Below are positions 12,040-24,506 of a stretch of DNA of 64,000 nucleotides, one piece after another (within the stretch, counting starts at the first letter, position 1; the number at the start of each line of letters is the position of its first letter). Source of the stretch: Saururus chinensis. Lineage: Eukaryota > Streptophyta > Magnoliopsida > Piperales > Saururaceae. The notes beneath the pieces were generated by a model. It was not told where the DNA came from. It was given only the letters and a program-made list of their open reading frames with translations, and made no database searches. Location of the stretch: positions 12,079,001-12,143,000 of the forward strand of contig CP141147.1 in assembly GCA_035235625.1 (NCBI GenBank), read 5' to 3'. Both the position numbers and the translations under genes were made by a program.

Positions 12040-12366
12040 CTAGAGATAATTCTTGGAAATTTTAAATTTAGAGGCAAGAAACGAAAGACTTGGATCAGCT
12101 TTTGCATACATGTGCCCACTGCTAGTCTTGGGGATACCATTACATGGTGTACCACACATACCACCATCGGCCATAAGGAAAGTGATCGCCATGAAAAGTA
12201 AAGAAAATTCCATGGTGAAATTGTCCAATAGAAAGAGAAACCCAAGTTGAAGGAAGCTAGATCGATCAAGATGGGAAATGAGTGTGACAACATAAGGAAG
12301 AGAAGAGGACGACAAGATCAATGGCCCATAAACGAGAATGATGTCAAATATGTTGGCCATAGCCAT
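12040..12366 (-). other. Open frame of unknown nature, 108 codons
   Basis: A reverse-strand frame from an ATG at 12366 runs 108 codons and is rich in hydrophobic residues (for example LILSSSSLPYVVTLISHL and LLDNFTMEFSLLFMAITFLM, roughly residues 16-33 and 46-65). These could be two membrane segments. It abuts the gag-tail relative at 11712-12008. Overlapping frames on both strands are also open, so chance openness is a real possibility. I do not recognise a family and assign no function. Confidence 0.2.
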
Positions 12367-12720
12367 GGTTCGATCGATTGGACCATTGATCTATTGTCAA
12401 TCAATATGTCGTCCAATAAAGTAGACAATTACTAATCTTCTATTCAAAAATCTCATTTAATACAAATTCTAGTAAAAATTAACATCCAAGTCAACATTAA
12501 AATATAAAATCCAATGAGTTCTAAGGTTGAAAAAGAAATTGAAGGGGTTTTGAAACAACTATGAATTTCATGATCCGACTTCTCAAATGTTCATGAGGAA
12601 CAAATTTCCCAAGTAAAGAAAAAAAAATTTTAAGAAATACATCAATAATTTCTAGTTATCATTAAAATAAAAAAAGTTGTCTAAATTTAATCACCAATGA
12701 TCAAGTTCCCGAAGGCTTAG
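12367..12720. other. AT-rich gap
   Basis: I see no gene, clear repeat end or regulatory site in this stretch. It ends directly at the TGTAATACCC that opens the LTR-like block at 12721. Confidence 0.5.
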
Positions 12721-14275
12721 TGTAATACCCTTGCAACGACCCTAAATTTTTGGTATATTTTCCCACCTCTAATAGTGCTGATTTTGGATTTTTTAGCAAT
12801 TTTTTAAAGAGTTAAAGATAATAATTTAGTGAGTTTTTATAAGGATCTAATTGAGCTATTCTAGATGACATAACAGGTCTTGAATCGCTTGAATCAAACA
12901 TCGGGGCCATAAGTTATGAACTCAAGAAAATTGCCACATGGGTAGAACCCACTTGAAAAGTACAATATAACCTACCCATGTGGGGTCGAGTTTTGTTGGG
13001 CTTGTCAATATGATCCCAACAGTACCAATAATGTTCGATTCCGACTTTGGGTTAAAAGTTAAAATGATTTGAAATTATAATTGAAAAAGAATAAAACATT
13101 CAAATAATAATAGGAGTGGTTGATGAAGGCTAAAATACGGCTGGTGTCAGTTGCTTCAGCCAGCACGAGTTTCTCACACAACGCACGAAGGGCTTACGTG
13201 AATTTAGTCTAGTCCAATGATGGGCAGTGTGTGTACTGCATGTATGATGCCTATTCGGGGCTGGCGGACCCTTCGAATGGCCTGTCAGGCCGATCGATCG
13301 GCCACACACAACAATTTTTACCTATTTTGATTTTTATGTTTATTTCGGTATTTCCTCCCAATTGATGCTTCCAATGTTTTTGGGGAGTGTTTTATACTGG
13401 AATTAATCTACTAGAAGGGTGTAGAATTTGTGATGGAGATTTATGAAGTATGCTTAAGTACTTGTTATGTGGAATTATATGTTGATGGTTATACATGTTA
13501 ACATTGAATAATCTTGAATCTATGGACGATGGAATTCTTATGATTGGAGCATGTTTTTTGTAGGAATATTACATGGTAAATGATAAGATATGTCAACATA
13601 TAATGAGAATGGATTGTGGGTGAATGATGTTATTATGTTATAGCCTCATGTGTAGAATAATCATGCTTGTAGGAGAGAAGCATTTGATTTCATATGAATA
13701 GATTTATGTTTTATGGTAGAGTTCACCCTAGATTTCAGTTGGTAATCATGATTTGAATATGTTGAAGCATGTGTGTGTTGTAATATGAGCTTATATCAAA
13801 TCATTGGTCATGTGCTTAGGAAATACATGAACGCACACATGTGGGGAATTTACTATGAAATCATGATTATTTATGATTCGATTATGATGCATGTGGGGAC
13901 TGATGGGAGCACGTTCAATGTGTTGGAACTCATGTACATCTTGCTCACGGATGTATCATGATTTCATGCATCATGGAACAGACTTCATGAATGAGATTTT
14001 ACTGATGTTAAGTCGTGATTGATCAATTGTATGCAACGATGTGAGATTACGTGCCAAATTAATTGATCGATGACTTAATTAGAAATTGGTTGGTCCGAAA
14101 GGACATGATTTCGATTTGAGTTCCTGTGTAGAACATGTATACTCCCCCCGTTGAGTCAATTTTAATTGTTAATGCGGTTGAGATTTATTTATTGAGATAA
14201 TCAAACCTGGACACTGAGAATCTAGTGTGGTAAGCCTTTGTGCACCGACTACCATGTGTTCTAGGTTTCCCTTGA

Positions 14276-14535
14276 GGAAATCAGACTCTCCCTACCTCTG
14301 AGATGTCCAGAGTGAACACAGTGCTCTAGTTAATCAGACGTTCGTAGCCCGAACTGTCTAGAGTGAGCGGACTTGCTCTAGTTAATTTGGACTTCCCATG
14401 TGGATTGTCCAGAGTGAGCAGAGGGGCTGACCACCCCTACACCCTAGTTTTCCATATGGAATTCTGACTTTGTCTAGAGTGGACAATGCCCTAATTTTTC
14501 GGATAGGAAATCAGACTATGTCCAGAGTGGGTGAT
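14276..14535. repeat. Degenerate ~50-65 bp tandem repeat
   Basis: GTCCAGAGTG or GTCTAGAGTG occurs five times (near 14308, 14358, 14407, 14475 and 14520), each followed by a GAGCA/GGACA-like word and a CTCTAGTT or CCCTAGTT word, with GAAATCAGACT-type text between. Units vary in length. It lies inside the LTR-like block. Confidence 0.75.
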
Positions 14536-14810
14536 ATAATTGTATTCTTGATATGATTGTATTCCTCTCCATGATGGAGACAATCACCATTTGATGAGAA
14601 TGTATGTGTATGAGATAATGTTATGCCTAGATTTACACAGGTCGTGTAGGGACATTTGAGATTATGTAACATATGTGAATGAGATTTTATTATGCATGAT
14701 CTTGATATAGTGTGGTTTAGACATTTGTCGTGCAGGTGAATGAGCTATGGAATGTATGGGATTTATATGAATGCATGATCTGAATTATGTGTTAGATACA
14801 CTCTATCATG

Positions 14811-14990
14811 CAGGTTGATGTGATATGAATATACGATTTGAATCGTATAATTGAGGCTATTATGCAGGTTTATGTGATATGAATGCATGATCTGAATGAT
14901 GTGAATGAGACACTATTATACAGGTTTATGTGATATGGTTGCATGATCAGAAAGTGTGTGAAAGACACTTCTCATGTGCTTTATTCTGAT
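14811..14990. repeat. Degenerate ~55-bp tandem repeat
   Basis: Three clear units begin CAGGTTGATGTGATATG or CAGGTTTATGTGATATG (near 14811, 14864 and 14920). Each continues with a GCATGATCTGAAT-like word and a GAGACACT/GAGGCTAT-like word. A weaker unit lies just upstream. It is inside the LTR-like block. Confidence 0.75.
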
Positions 14991-15729
14991 ATTATGTTTA
15001 ATTTGAATGGATGAGGATCCTTACTTATGCAGGATAGATGCTAAGTTATGGTATGATTATCTATTTCCTGATTTTGATAGGTGTGTCATATGCGTGCTAG
15101 CTCTTATGTTTATGGATAGATAGGGGTTTAACAAAGGAATGATAAGAAAAGGGTATACCATGTCAAATATGAATGTGAATTGCTATATTACCATGCTCTA
15201 ATGGTTTTCTGATTATTGTCGACATAATCCAAACCTTACTGAGTTTTACTCACTCCACTTTAGGTGTTTTTGTTTTGGGGTTGCATGGTTCGACATGCAG
15301 TCGAGCAGGAACCTCTATTCGAGGAAAGGTCGGGGAGAGCGTTAGATTAGGCGTGGATGCCTCTAGACTTTATTATGTCTTTCTGATTTACTCTATTGTG
15401 ATAATAGAACATCATGTATGATGGTTTTGATTTTCAAACTTGTGTTGATGTTATGTTTTGGATATGTTGAGATCTTGTTTTGAGCCTTGTGTGTTGGCTC
15501 AGGATTATAAGTATGTGGGTTTAAGACTTGTAGATTAGTGCAGAGTTAAAGTTCCCTTTTACTCCTACTCAAAGGTTATGTGATGCGTGACTCTACTAGT
15601 TAAACTGCTCGTAGAAGGGCAAGTCTTCCTCTATCCATTAATCTCTTTCAATTCCATCACCCACGCACGCTTGGTCGACACTTGGACCGGTTTGGCTTGG
15701 GTTGGGTGGTGCTGGGGCGTGACATGATG

Positions 15730-18700
15730 TGATTGTGTTATGCGTGTGGCTGGCAGAACCGCTTGCACCACAATAAATAGTGCTCGAAGCCATTTTTTCT
15801 ACTGTTTACTAATTTCCCACTCCTCCAAATTCATTTCTCCCGTTCTAAGCTATTTTCAGTCTGAATTGTGTCATTCAAGAGGCGTTCTCAACCAAAACAA
15901 GCATGTCAGACACTATTCTAGGGTTTCTTTTCTCTATTCGAGACCTCTAAAGTCAAAGTTAATACCCAAGTTTAAGGTAGGGGGTTTTAAATTCTTGACC
16001 CATGCTCTACTCATAGAAGTTAATTCTTCTGCAATATTTTGCTCAAGTATGCTTATTTGCTTTGTTTTAATGGAAAGATATAATATCTTTGAAATGATTT
16101 GCATGCACTATGTTTTGTTTTGGATGAATGCAATCTTTGAGTAGTTCCTTGGAAAATGAAAAAGAAATTCTTGTATGTTTTGATACCTACCAAGAAAAAT
16201 AATCAGTTCAGGCATGCACGAGTGTTGAGCATCATGAAAAAGTTCCAATCTTTTAGACTCCAGTTTCCCCATGAGAGCGGAAGTAGGCCATTAGGCATCA
16301 CGGTTTATGGATTTGGTTCTAGATTAATTTGTTTTCTAAATGATTTAGTTTCTAATAAAACATTATGTGAAAAGATTATGATGGTTTTACAAGGATTTAT
16401 GCCTAGCATTCTCTTAGACTTTAGTTCAACTTATTGAGTATAAATATTCTCGCCTACCCCTAGATTCTACAAGTGATGCAGCAAGGATGGAGGTGAAAGA
16501 GGAAAAGATTTCCGAATGAATGATCTACTTGTTGCAATAGAAAACTATGCAATTATTTGTGTGACCGATATTTAAAGGCATAATATGCCTGGAGATTAAA
16601 AACTTTATATAACTACCAGATCTATGCATAGTGATCCTTGGCACATGTAGTTATAATATGTACTAAAGAATTTGTTAATTCCAACGTATTTATGATGTAT
16701 GTTTTTGTTGTACGATGACTCTGTTAGTTCCATGAGAAGATGTTATGATGAATAGGATGTTTTTGGTGTGTGTCGATGGCCAACACATTCGGTCATGTGC
16801 ATGATAATTCTATGTGTCGAACAATAATATATTATTGTATATATTATTTTGTGGTGGCCATCACAATCCCATTTTCCGATTATGTTTAACATAAGGGGTT
16901 GGTTATAATTTTCAAATTTTAGAGGGATATTAGTTGGAATAGAGGGGTGAAACTTCATTTTTGGATAGAGCTTGGAGACACAAGTATAATGAGTCAAAGC
17001 GTGAGAAATGGAGGTCAAGAATGAGAGTTCTGACCTCGAGAAGCATTCTTTTGGGTGGGCCCACTTGAAAAGTGTGAGATAACCTAACTATAATATCTCT
17101 TAAATTCTCTCTTTTAATTGTGTGAATTGTGTGATATTTTGTTGGTTTATCCGTTATTTATTTATTTTTGGGGTTATGAAATAATTAATTATGACTTTAT
17201 TAAGCTTTATTTACATTTTTAAAAGTTTTAGTGTGAAGATTCATTTATCCAATTTTTACCATTTTAATGGCATTTTCTCATAATTTTCCTTGTTCAGGGG
17301 AGTAGGCCCCACCGCGGGACCCACATTCATGTAAGTCGATGTTCCACTCATTTGACCCTCTAGTCTTCTATTATTTTATTTAAGTGGGTTTGAGTATGAT
17401 TAATTTTATTTTTAAGCCAAAAATACCCTTAATTAGGCACTTAGGACGTTTTACCCTATTTTCCAGCCCAACTTAAAACCCTTACTATATAAGGGAAGCA
17501 CAGAGTTATTTACCAAATGGGTAAGGGCCATGTTAGAATGGAGGAATTACTCTACCCCCATTTTCCAAATGAGAAACTTGGATTAAGGTGAGTTTTCTTC
17601 CCTCAACCACCCCTAATCTTTCAATTTGGATCTTAATCACCCCTATCTTCATTTCTCCTATCTTGATTCTTGATTTTATTCCATCAAAACCTTATTTTTA
17701 TTTTTGATTTGAAACCCTAATTAGGTAATTTTTATTTATCACCTAAGGTTGACCTAGAATTACCTACTTTCAAGTTTATTTGAGTCTAATTTTAATTGGG
17801 TTTAACTAAAAACCTAATTTTTGGGAAGGATTTCTTGAGGTTGAAGATCGTTCAAAGGCTTGTCGAAGGTAAGAGATTTTTACCTAAAGTGGTTTTTATA
17901 CATTGGAATGCATGAATATAGGTTTATTTGAGTTTTTGCTTCATTTTGATATTTAATGATGAATTGTTTAAAACATATAATTTATAGTTATTTTGGTATA
18001 ATTAAGCATGAAAATGATTAGATCCACTATGTTCTAGGCTTAGATTTTGTTTATATAGTGTTCTGTTATGATTTTTGAATTTATATGGAATTTAAAAAAT
18101 ATTTTTGGTTTGAATTTAGAGAGGATGAAGAGGAACAAAAAAATGAATTGTTCCGACTGATCGAACTGGCTAACAGTCATTCGAACGACAAGATGTTTTA
18201 ACGGACAGCATGGCCACTATTCAAAAGGCCAAATGGTAGAATGGTGAAAATGGTTATTTTGTGGATATTTCGGCCATTTCTTGTTCCTTTTTCATAATTG
18301 TAATTTTCTACAACTATGATGATGATTATACTTGTATTGGTTTAGCATGATGTTCTACTTGTTTTAAATCTGTATTTCAATTATTTAATCGCATTTACAC
18401 GATGATTCCAATAGGTTATAACCATGATAATATATGGAAATTTGCACATGCCACATTGATTATAGATGAATCATGCTCCACATTCTTGGATATGTTTATA
18501 TAATTCTATTTCTCACAAATGGACCATTTTTCATGCACATACGGACTAATTAGAATATGCTTACCTATGCTTGCACTCATTTAATATTTGTTCACGTATA
18601 TATCATGTTGCATTAATCATATGAATGATCTATAAATGAAGATTAATCATGATTATTTGCGGTCAATCGATTGGATGTGATTGGATGCTATTATTTTCTT

Positions 18701-20060
18701 GATTAGCCGCTCGAAAGTTTATCGAATTGGTTTTATGTCACTTGTGGATGAGGTTTTCATCCCTTGTGAATGGTTCCTCCCAAGGTGAGAAGAGCGGAAT
18801 GCTATAATGAGTTAATTTGTTGTGTATTCTGGACTTCAGAATCTATGTTGGTTTTTCGTGTGCACCGGCTCACTAGGAGGTATTTTCCCATTAGGGAACT
18901 TACCCAAATTGCTCTAGTTTTTCTTTTATAGGAATTCAGACTTTCCCCATTAGGGATTACCATGGGTAAGCAAGTCTCTTTATGCTTTGGCTGATTAAGC
19001 AGGGTTATTTTCTCAATTGTGAGACATTCATAAGTTAATTTATGCATGTGTATGGTATATAATGCTCATTGACATAGGTTGTGTACGAACAATGATGCTT
19101 ATGTTACACATGGTGCTTATGGAATGATGTTGTTTGAATATGCAGGATGGGATGTGTTTGATACACTTGATTATGTAGGGTAAATGTGGATATTGAGACC
19201 TGCTTATGCAGGATGAGAATATTAATACTTGATTCATTCGGATCTGAATGCTATAATGAGATTTATAAGATTATGCATGATGAGTGTATGTATTATGAAC
19301 TATGAATGAACTCATGATGCACAGGTAGTATTAACATGTATATAGAATGTGATTTATCTCATGATGCGTAGGTTTAAAAAATGGATATGTGATGCATGTT
19401 TAAATTGAGAATGCATGTTGTGTTTTCATGAGTTTATATTCCATTTTAAAACCATCGCTGAGCTAAGATCACCCCTCTTTGTTTGTGGTTTTTGTTTTGG
19501 GTTTGCATGTTGTAACATGTAGGTGTTTCGGATGGGCTCTACCTTGAGCATGAGGATGGATACGCATCACGTGAGGGGCTATAGTCTTTTGGGTTACGTT
19601 ATATTTATCCGATGTTATTTTGAACTTATATTTGACTTTACTTCACATTATGTTTAGTCATTGTTGGCCTAGTCTTGTTTAGCCCTTGAGGCTTGCTATT
19701 ATGTGTTAACTAGATGATGTGGGTATGTGTGGACTAAGATTGATAATTAATCTCCTTTTATTCCTCTATTTGCTTTTCATAAAAGACACGTGCACTCACT
19801 TCGATGTGTGTTTCACCCAAGCATGGGTTAAGTCTTCTGAATTTCCACTTCACTTAGTCATGCCACATACCACCTCCTCCTTCGTCCGAATTATGTGTTA
19901 ACTAGATGATGTGGGTATGTGTCAGATCTAGTTTCGTAGGGCTCGTTGACACGAGTCTAACAATACTTAGAATGTGCAAATCTGAGTTCAGGCTAGAGAG
20001 TAATGACAATATGAAATTAGAAAAATGATTCAAAATTTAAAAGAGTAAAAAAAGGAAAAA
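15730..20060 (+). mobile_element. Large LTR-bearing repeat, copy 1
   Basis: This stretch aligns by eye with 58600-63020 along almost its whole length and in the same orientation. Shared landmarks are TGTGTCATTCAAGAGGC (15868), GAATGCA(A/C)TCTTTG(A/G)GTAG, GGTGTGTGTCGATGGC (16769), CCCACTTGAAAAGTGTGAGATAA, AGGTGAGTTTTCTTCCCTCAA (17587), AGGCTTG-then-GTAAG (17857), and GGATGGGCTCTACCTTGAGCATGA (about 19530). The part from ~16850 to ~19925 looks like a ~3.1 kb Ty3/gypsy LTR related to the block at 12721; the part before it could be internal sequence or another LTR. After it, GTCAGATCTAG is followed by text like the leader that follows a primer-binding site. No protein domain is visible. The fossil is worn. 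Confidence 0.6.
19698..19922. repeat. 33-bp exact repeat in direct orientation, 192 bp apart
   Basis: The 33 bases at 19698-19730 (starting ATTATGTGTTAACTAGATGA) recur exactly at 19890-19922. In the other copy of the large repeat the second place instead carries the usual LTR ending (GGCGTGTGTCGGGGCATGACAC, about 62859-62880). So in copy 1 a piece of nearby LTR text replaces the LTR end. This is what template switching during reverse transcription or repair would leave. Confidence 0.85.
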
Positions 20061-20840
20061 TTGTGCCAGGCTTATGCAAGCAAGATGCACGGTGAATGAT
20101 GCTGGGGTGACGTGCATAGGCGTGTTGCATGGATTTCTAGTGCTTGCGTTGTTCATATATGAGGGGGTGGGGTTCTGGATAGATTGCTTCTTTTCCCCAC
20201 TTCTGACTTGTTTAAACCTTATTTAGTTCATTTAAATGGTATTTCTTGCTAATTTGACTATGTTCTATGGAATGAAACGGTAAATTTTCATGAATTTAGC
20301 ATCCTAGAGAGGTAAAAATCTTAGGGGGACAGAGAGAACTCCATAGGGAAGAGAGAGAGAGAGAGTGAGAAATTCTAAGAAAACGATCAAGAACATGGAG
20401 ACACTCTTCCCACCAAGACCATGACCACAAGAGAAGAGGGTAAGTAGTTAATTTTTAAATTAAAGTCAAGATTAACATATTTTAAAGGATTATTCCATGG
20501 CTATGCCCAAACTTTATTTCATGTCATTAGGGGGGGTCATAATGATGACTTTTATTTCTTTGTAAGGAGATATTATATGTTATTTTGAAAAGAATTTTTT
20601 TCCATTGAATGAATTTTTTTTATTTTTTGGGTCTTCGAACACACTTAGTAGTTATTTCGTATAAATCCCAAATGATATCAATTTTGTGCATAAAGCCCGA
20701 AAGCTATCAATTTTGGAGACCTGCCATACTTAGGTCTAGTGCATACAGGATTTAAGATATCATGAAAATTGTTTTTCCTTCTAGCTTTTCTTGCCCTGTG
20801 AGCATGGGGCTAAGCCATTAGTTATCACATCTATGTAAAA
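20061..20840. other. LTR-like text with a short GA run
   Basis: Begins where copy 1 of the large repeat stops matching copy 2. It has a GAGAGAGAGAGAG run near 20351 and a donor-like GAGGGTAAGTAG at 20438. The style (leader, then GTAAG, then AT-rich text) is like the LTR at 16850-19925, but I cannot define ends. No coding frame is supported. Confidence 0.35.
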
Positions 20841-21000
20841 GAATGATTTATCTGATTCTAAATAATTTATCAGACTTTATGAATGAACAATTTATTGGAT
20901 TCTGTGAATGAACAATTTATCTGATTCAGTGAATGAATTATTTATCAAATTATGTCATAAGATATTCATCTAATTTTGAGAATGATTTATCTTATTATAT
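20841..21000. repeat. Degenerate 25-bp tandem repeat
   Basis: The unit GAATGAACAATTTATCTGAT plus TCAGT/TCTGT repeats with changes; the clearest three units run from about 20881 to 20955, with weaker ones on both sides. It is AT-rich and non-coding. Confidence 0.8.
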
Positions 21001-22639
21001 TAGCTGCTAGGCAGAACTATGTTGGGATCTTATTTTATTACAACAACATTCAAGTTGTTATCCATTACGTACATAGGTAACCAACATTATGACAAAATTG
21101 GCCCATTCTAAGTAGTAAATACATTATTATTTTAATCTTTAAGAGCATGTAGTGAAAGAGCCAAGGTACGAGAAGATTTATATAGCTCTCATCCATAGAT
21201 GAGGATCTTGTTAGAAGAAAAGAAATTTTTTATTACATTATTTTGAACTTGGGTCATGTTGCGGCCTTGAATTTCAAGTGCTGAGAACCCGAGGCCTTGC
21301 ATTTAGTATGGAGAAAGTCCTCAAAAGAATTGGCACTCGCATTGTCATTAAGTGAAAGGAAGTATACACTTGTCATGTCATGTCCCTTTTCCAATTTCTT
21401 TGTATTTTTTCGTCTATGCCTTTTTCCTATTTTGGTTTTTTCAATTACTTTTACTCAGCGTGCCTTTTTGGTAGCTTTCACTCTACATTGGTTTGGCCCA
21501 ACTAGGTAGCCTTCTCCACTATCTATAGGATGATATACTTGCAGCAAGATATCGTCAAGAAAATCATCCATAGAAGAAAAAGATTTATGAGTAAAGGAAA
21601 ATTAAATTGACAAGTGAGTTGGAATATATGAGAACATTGTCTATACTAAATCCCAAAGTCAAAGAGCAGCTTGAATCTTGGCTTGTCACTCAAAATATAT
21701 CTTCCTTAAGGAGATTAGGATCTTCATGATGTGTTCACATTTTGAGAAGAGCAATCTTGATAAACTAAAATGAATCAATATGTTCATACTTTATCAAAAG
21801 ACAGCATCAAGTAGGAAGTAGGTAAACATGCTTTGTGGGAACAACTACAACTATTCCAAATGAAAATAGATATAGGTAAATTTGTTTCATTCATGGAGTG
21901 AAAATTTCAAGGATAAACAACATTTAAAACAAAACCAAACAACCTATCAAAAATAAACCTAAAATGAAAGTCAAAAATATAATTGTAAAATCTATATGGA
22001 GTTTGTGGGTTTTAATTTGTTAATATTATTATTAGAGAAGAAAATTGTGAAGAATTCACACAAAAAACTATAGTGATGGAAAGAAAATATATGTAAAGGT
22101 CTCTCCCCTTTTCTTCTCTCAAATATTGATTTTTCTCTATTCAATTTCGTCTATACCTAGCCCTTTTGTAGAGTATTAAGTCTTAAGTCGACTATTGACT
22201 GTTTCTGCCTAAAAAAAATCCCCAATAGATCTATCTTTTGACCAAGACATCAATCAGTATTTGCTTCAGCGTAAAATAGAAAAATTGTCATTTAATAGAT
22301 CGATATCTACAAGTCATGTGTTCAAATATGTCGATATGTTATCAACAATTTTCTAGATTTAGACCTTAATTGTCCCAAACTTCTAAAAACACTAACTAAT
22401 TGTTTATACTTAATTCTAAGTGATTTGTGTATGAGAGTTATCATACCTTCAATCCTTTGACACTCAATATAATTTGCAACCTTGAACTTTTAGAATGCAT
22501 CTGCTATTATTTTTCAAGTCCTTTAATTCCAAATTTAACTTGACTTTCATACTAATTTAATTAGACTTTAAGCCTAGCTTCATACATGAAGTTGAAACAT
22601 AGTTTTGATCATCGAAATTAGCCAAATACTATACATTTT
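21001..22639. other. Gene-free stretch
   Basis: Short open frames exist (for example 21297-21509, forward) but have no recognisable domain or support. 21240-21300 is a little richer in GC. The right part may belong to the copia gag remnant that follows on the reverse strand. No RNA gene is seen. Confidence 0.4.
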
Positions 22640-22933
22640 CCTTCATATGTTCTAACACCCATGCCTTCTTTGATGTATCACAATAAGAAATGTCCAAATT
22701 ATTTTAAGGTGACAACATTAAAAATGACATTTAATCCTTTGATATTATAATTAGCCAGGTCTTAGGTCTTTCCATTCTCACCCATGGTAATAGAAGAAAC
22801 ATTTCCTATTTGGGTTAATTCTCATACTTTGTCATCAATTTTTCTCTCATCCTAGCCTTTCAATATGAGAAATTTGTTCCATCAAATAAATGAGGGCAGG
22901 CAATGAAATTCCATTTGGCCTGATACCAATTTA
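22640..22933 (-). mobile_element. Ty1/copia gag N-terminal remnant with PBS-like site
   Basis: On the reverse strand, TTGGTATCAGGCC at 22929-22917 resembles the methionine-initiator primer-binding site of copia elements (usual form TGGTATCAGAGC). Just after it come HLFDGTNFSY and KARMREKLMTKYEN, matching the FDGxNFxxWKxRM start of copia Gag, and further on VTLK and GHFLL. This order (PBS followed at once by gag) is normal for the family. The plus-strand TG at 22934 may be the end of its LTR, which would lie to the right. Only a short, broken piece remains. Confidence 0.6.
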
Positions 22934-23988
22934 TGCCCAGCACACAAAAGCCCAAAAATAAAATATTCAAATCTTAATTGAAAGAGAAACTAAACCAAAA
23001 ATATTAAAATAACCAAATCAAACTAATATTGGAATAAAAGCATTACAAGAAACTTAAAGACAATTCCAACTACCAAAATATCAAATCCAAATTGAAGGTT
23101 TGTGTGAGGGCTATATATCACAAAAAGAATGTATAACTCTTGTCAACTACAACTCAATTTAATTAAAAACATCTATAGATATTCTAATTATGCAATACAA
23201 TTCCATCGGGGCAGTTTTGTCACATGCAATGCATCTCAGGTTTGTTGGGTGCTCAAAAAGCTCTAAATTGAATCGAAATAAAAGTCATTATTTTATTAAG
23301 TACTCGAATATGTTTTTGAGTTCAATTTTAAAGTTTGAAACTTGTAATGAAATAAAATCTAAAATTTAGATACATCCCATGTTCAAAAGCATCATTAATA
23401 AAGCTATAAGAGTGCCAGAATTAATGGAGGTCATGGTCAAGAGAAATATGGCTCCCCTGAGCAACAATGACCAAGAGAGTTGCGACTTTTGCTATGGCCC
23501 TAGCTAGATTGTGTTTGGTCCCACCACATCCAAAGATAAGGAAGAAGAGAAGGAGGAGGAGGAGGAATAGAGGAAGAAGAAGGCAGTGGCAGAGGTTGAT
23601 GAGGTAGTGACAGAGGTTGGCGAGGCGCAGCGGTAAAGCAAAAGCTAAAGTGGGAGGAAGTGGAAGAGGTAGGCATTAACCGGTTAAGTGGGCTGTTGGC
23701 ACTGGAGAGGAAGGGAAGGATAGTTAGGTCATTTTACTCCATGTGTCACCTCTTACTTGTGTGTAGGTCTACTTGTGCCATTATGCACATTACGCACACA
23801 TTTTGGGCATTTTGCATATTGTGGAATCTAGTTATGTAAAATGACCTAAGGTGTAATATATGTACAAGTATTACAAGCAAGCGACATATAGCATGTATGA
23901 AATAACTTTTTTTGTAACTGTTTCATTTAGAAAATGGTCAGCTAGAATTATCCATTAATTTCCTGGTCAAATAAATTTAACCACTACT
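22934..23988. other. Probable copia LTR remnant and low-complexity GA patch
   Basis: The left part likely holds the reverse-strand LTR that belongs with the gag remnant; its outer end is not clear. A purine-rich patch (GAAGAGAAGGAGGAGGAGGA region, 23536-23590) follows. No gene is supported. Confidence 0.4.
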
Positions 23989-24506
23989 TTATCGATTCGA
24001 CAATATAACAGGTAGCATTGGCAGCCCTCCAGCCATTGTATCAACCAGGAACATGCACGAACTCATAGTGATGCGAAGAGCTTCCATAACCTGGTCATTT
24101 AACCTACGCGCCAGGAAGTATAGAGATGAGGAGTGGACAAGGTCGCATCTTGTAAAACAAGATGAGGTGCCCCATACATGAATCCTGTCCAGCAAGAGCA
24201 GCATGAGGAACTTCATTGTATTCTTCTTACAAGGCACTGAGCGAGTTCACAAGCAGTATGATAAGTGGGCTGGTCCTTCATTTTTCGAGCATTTTTCCTT
24301 TCCATCCAATATTGGGAACTTTAGCTTCCCCCAATCCTTTTATTGAGCATAATGGTGCAAATAGAGTTTATTGATTTTAGTATGCTGTGTAAAGCAGTTC
24401 CGGCTTCCCCTACTAATGATGTGCTGAGAAGTGCATTATTGGATCTGGGTTAGAGCTTAAAAGACATTAAGTTCTAGATTAGGGAGTTTCCTCTATAGCT
24501 GAAATA
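23989..24506. other. Coding-like segment, strand and identity uncertain
   Basis: GC rises, and several frames read as plausible protein. On the reverse strand an 82-codon frame is open (24237 to 23989, with LLLLDRIHVWGTSSCFTR). On the forward strand one frame gives GSIGSPPAIVSTRNMHELIV and, after a stop, KQYDKWAGPSFFEHFSFPSN; near 24352 another frame gives MVQIEFIDFSMLCKAVPASP and NDVLRSALLDLG. The copia element at 24507 interrupts directly afterwards, so a host gene copy or older repeat may have been split by it. I recognise no family. Confidence 0.25.

Larger units (their letters stand above)
12721..15724 (+). mobile_element. LTR-like block, Ty3/gypsy type (~3.0 kb)
   Basis: The block opens with TGTAATACCC and closes with GGGGCGTGACA, ends typical of long plant Ty3/gypsy (Del/Tekay-type) LTRs. 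Within it are phrases shared with the repeat at 16850-19925: CCCACTTGAAAAGT, the GAATGGCC region, CTGAGTTTTACTCACTCCA-type text, and GTTTTGGGGTTGCATG. It holds two internal minisatellites, listed separately. No internal coding region follows, so it may be a solo LTR. I could not find matching 5-bp flanks (CTTAG on the left, TGATG on the right). A complication is that 13129-13267 matches the start of the repeat at 58449, so the block may be composite. Confidence 0.5.

Noticed and set aside
12053-12250. Weak likeness of a forward frame to SWEET sugar transporters (VIAMKSKENSM against VxxTKSVEFMP)
   Set aside because: Only a few residues agree, the rest does not, and the reverse frame is longer. 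Treated as chance.
13030-13045. GTTCGATTCC, like the B box of a tRNA gene or SINE
   Set aside because: No A box at the right distance and no cloverleaf can be drawn around it.
23615-23650. GGCGCAGCGGTAAAGC, like the A box of a tRNA-derived SINE
   Set aside because: No B box follows and no A-rich tail or target duplication is seen.
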